In this document: positions 62,672 to 64,000 of the stretch, one piece after another | Position numbering within the stretch: the first letter of the stretch is position 1 | Layout of the letters: each line of letters opens with the position of its first letter | From: Flavobacterium crassostreae | GTDB taxonomy: Bacteria; Bacteroidota; Bacteroidia; Flavobacteriales; Flavobacteriaceae | Reading direction: 5' to 3' | DNA: 64,000 nt | NCBI RefSeq assembly: GCF_001831475.1 | Contig: NZ_CP017688.1 | Span: 620,001-684,000 of the forward strand | Notes under the pieces: generated by a model | The model's database searches: none | What the model was told of the DNA's origin: nothing | The model's input: the letters and a program-made list of their open reading frames with translations, nothing else | Made by a program: the position numbers and the translations under genes

Positions 62672-63370
62672 ATGATTAACAAAAAAGTAAACACCGTACA
62701 AGAAGCACTCCAAGGAGTACACGATGGGATGACCATAATGCTAGGAGGTTTCGGATTGTGTGGCATACCAGAGAATGCAATTGCAGAACTAGTAAACAAA
62801 GAAACCAAAAACCTCACCTGCATTTCCAACAACGCAGGCGTAGATAACTTTGGACTCGGCTTGCTACTACAAAAACACCAAATTCAAAAAATGATTTCAT
62901 CCTACGTAGGAGAAAATGCCGAATTTGAACGCCAAATGCTCAGTGGAGAACTAGAGGTAGAACTCACCCCACAAGGCACACTAGCCGAAAAATGTCGTGC
63001 AGCACAAGCAGGCATTCCGGCATTTTATACCCCCGCAGGATACGGCACCGAAGTAGCCAAAGACAAAGAAGCACGAGAATTTAATGGCAAAATGCACCTT
63101 ATGGAACTAGCCTACCAAGCTGACTTTGCAATAGTCAAAGCTTGGAAAGGAGACGAAGCCGGAAACCTAATCTTTAAAGGAACCGCCCGCAACTTTAACG
63201 CCTGTATGGCAGGTGCCGCAAAAATCACCATAGCCGAAGTAGAACAACTCCTACCCATAGGCTCCTTAAACCCAAACGAAATTCACATCCCCGGAATTAT
63301 GGTACAACGCATCTTTCAGGGACAAAAATTTGAAAAAAGAATAGAACAACGAACCGTCCAAAAAAAATAA
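62672..63370 (+). CDS. scoA: 3-oxoacid CoA-transferase subunit A
   Basis: 232 residues with the family N-terminus ([19 protein letters not shown], then [16 protein letters not shown]). Forms a heteromeric CoA-transferase with ScoB that activates acetoacetate or other 3-oxoacids with succinyl-CoA. The B subunit gene follows after 70 bp. Exact acceptor (acetoacetate or 3-oxoadipate) is not determined. Confidence 0.92.
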   Translation: MINKKVNTVQEALQGVHDGMTIMLGGFGLCGIPENAIAELVNKETKNLTCISNNAGVDNFGLGLLLQKHQIQKMISSYVGENAEFERQMLSGELEVELTPQGTLAEKCRAAQAGIPAFYTPAGYGTEVAKDKEAREFNGKMHLMELAYQADFAIVKAWKGDEAGNLIFKGTARNFNACMAGAAKITIAEVEQLLPIGSLNPNEIHIPGIMVQRIFQGQKFEKRIEQRTVQKK

Positions 63371-63440
63371 CGCAGCATTTGGCTGCCCAGCCCTAAAACA
63401 TTCTATAAGCCCAAATTTACTACCCATAAAATACAACTAT

Positions 63441-64000
63441 ATGTTAGGAAAAGAAGAAATTGCAAAACGAATAGCCCAAGAAGTAAAAGACGGTTATTAT
63501 GTAAACCTAGGAATAGGCATTCCAACATTAGTAGCCAATTATGTCCGTACGGATATAGCCGTAGAGTTTCAGAGTGAAAATGGCGTTTTGGGCATGGGCC
63601 CATTTCCGTTGGATGGCCAAGAAGATGCCGATCTAATAAACGCCGGAAAACAAACCATAACCGCCCTACCGGGCGCATCGTTCTTTGATTCGGCAATGAG
63701 TTTTGGAATGATTCGGTCCCAAAAAGTAGACCTGACAATTCTGGGAGCCATGGAAGTATCCGAAAACGGAGACATCGCAAACTGGAAAATACCCGGAAAA
63801 ATGGTCAAAGGTATGGGAGGCGCAATGGATCTAGTAGCCTCCGCAGAAAACATTATAGTGGCCATGATGCACGTAAACAAAAAAGGCGAATCCAAGATAC
63901 TTAAAAAATGTACACTGCCATTAACCGGAGTAGGCTGCGTCAAAAAAGTAGTCACAGAATTGGCCGTACTCGAAGTAACCCCCAAAGGCTTTAAGCTCCT
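63441..64000 (+). CDS. scoB: 3-oxoacid CoA-transferase subunit B, 5' part
   Basis: First 186 residues (of about 220) from ATG 63441 ([19 protein letters not shown]), cut by the window end. It holds [17 protein letters not shown] and the catalytic Glu in [15 protein letters not shown], followed by [12 protein letters not shown]. Partner of scoA, 70 bp upstream. Confidence 0.93.
   Translation, partial: MLGKEEIAKRIAQEVKDGYYVNLGIGIPTLVANYVRTDIAVEFQSENGVLGMGPFPLDGQEDADLINAGKQTITALPGASFFDSAMSFGMIRSQKVDLTILGAMEVSENGDIANWKIPGKMVKGMGGAMDLVASAENIIVAMMHVNKKGESKILKKCTLPLTGVGCVKKVVTELAVLEVTPKGFKL

Noticed and set aside
1..64000. CRISPR array, prophage or insertion sequence
   Set aside because: No regularly spaced repeats, transposase, integrase or phage structural genes were found.

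Overview
The window looks like a chromosomal segment of a Flavobacterium-type member of the Bacteroidota. Signs are the AT-rich composition, gldH, a DUF4270 lipoprotein next to glmS, promoter -7 boxes of the TAnnTTTG type, few Shine-Dalgarno sites, and typical flavobacterial gene orders (serS / TPR protein / DUF4286 / rsmA / mgtE, and ricT / gldH / PBP1A). No rRNA, tRNA, insertion sequence, prophage or CRISPR array was found by eye.

Layout. 1-3.1 kb (minus): 5' part of glmS, a DUF4270 lipoprotein and a half-length GT5 'glycogen synthase'. 3.2-7.0 kb (plus): panC, panD, an esterase-like TPR protein and radA. 7.1-8.5 kb: a low-GC patch of small genes and one broken gene, with two copies of an ~85-bp repeat, resembling a cassette region. 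8.5-11.9 kb: a surface-sugar operon (FemAB/GNAT-like protein, DegT-type aminotransferase, Wzx-like flippase). 12-26.6 kb: mostly minus-strand housekeeping (aldo/keto reductase, OmpA lipoprotein, exonuclease III, 2-hydroxyacid dehydrogenase, proC, mgtE, rsmA, TPR protein, serS, small unknown proteins), with one plus-strand fused O-/N-acyltransferase for aminolipids. 26.8-37.8 kb: metG, a DMT exporter, a HAD hydrolase, a major OmpA-type porin, ssb, a GNAT-nitrilase fusion, a membrane-bound M28 peptidase and an epimerase-like protein. 37.9-40.8 kb: M13 peptidase and a SCO protein.

41-49 kb is a metal-acquisition island: feoA, feoB, a 41-residue Cys-rich FeoB partner, a DtxR/MntR-type regulator, an Nramp transporter fused to a universal-stress domain and a TonB-dependent receptor. 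The Nramp/receptor divergent promoter carries nested palindromes that are good candidates for the regulator's operator. A thioredoxin-like protein, a lycopene cyclase and a bacilliredoxin follow.

51.1-56.6 kb is the most unusual part: the 3' end of an Rhs polymorphic toxin gene whose 5' end is missing, followed by three displaced toxin tips. Each of the four toxin tips has its own candidate immunity gene with an export signal. Each tip starts with a copy of the same Rhs linker, as expected if tips are swapped by recombination. Three tips carry an HExxH metallopeptidase motif and are paired with related immunity proteins; the fourth has a lipase-type GHSRGG motif and a lipoprotein partner. One tip is broken by an in-frame TGA.

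56.9-64 kb (plus): trhO with an extra C-terminal region, ricT, gldH, a class A PBP and the CoA-transferase pair scoA/scoB (scoB runs off the end). Five copies of a dispersed intergenic hairpin element with conserved flanks and unrelated stems lie at 26.7, 44.1, 50.8, 56.8 and 62.6 kb.
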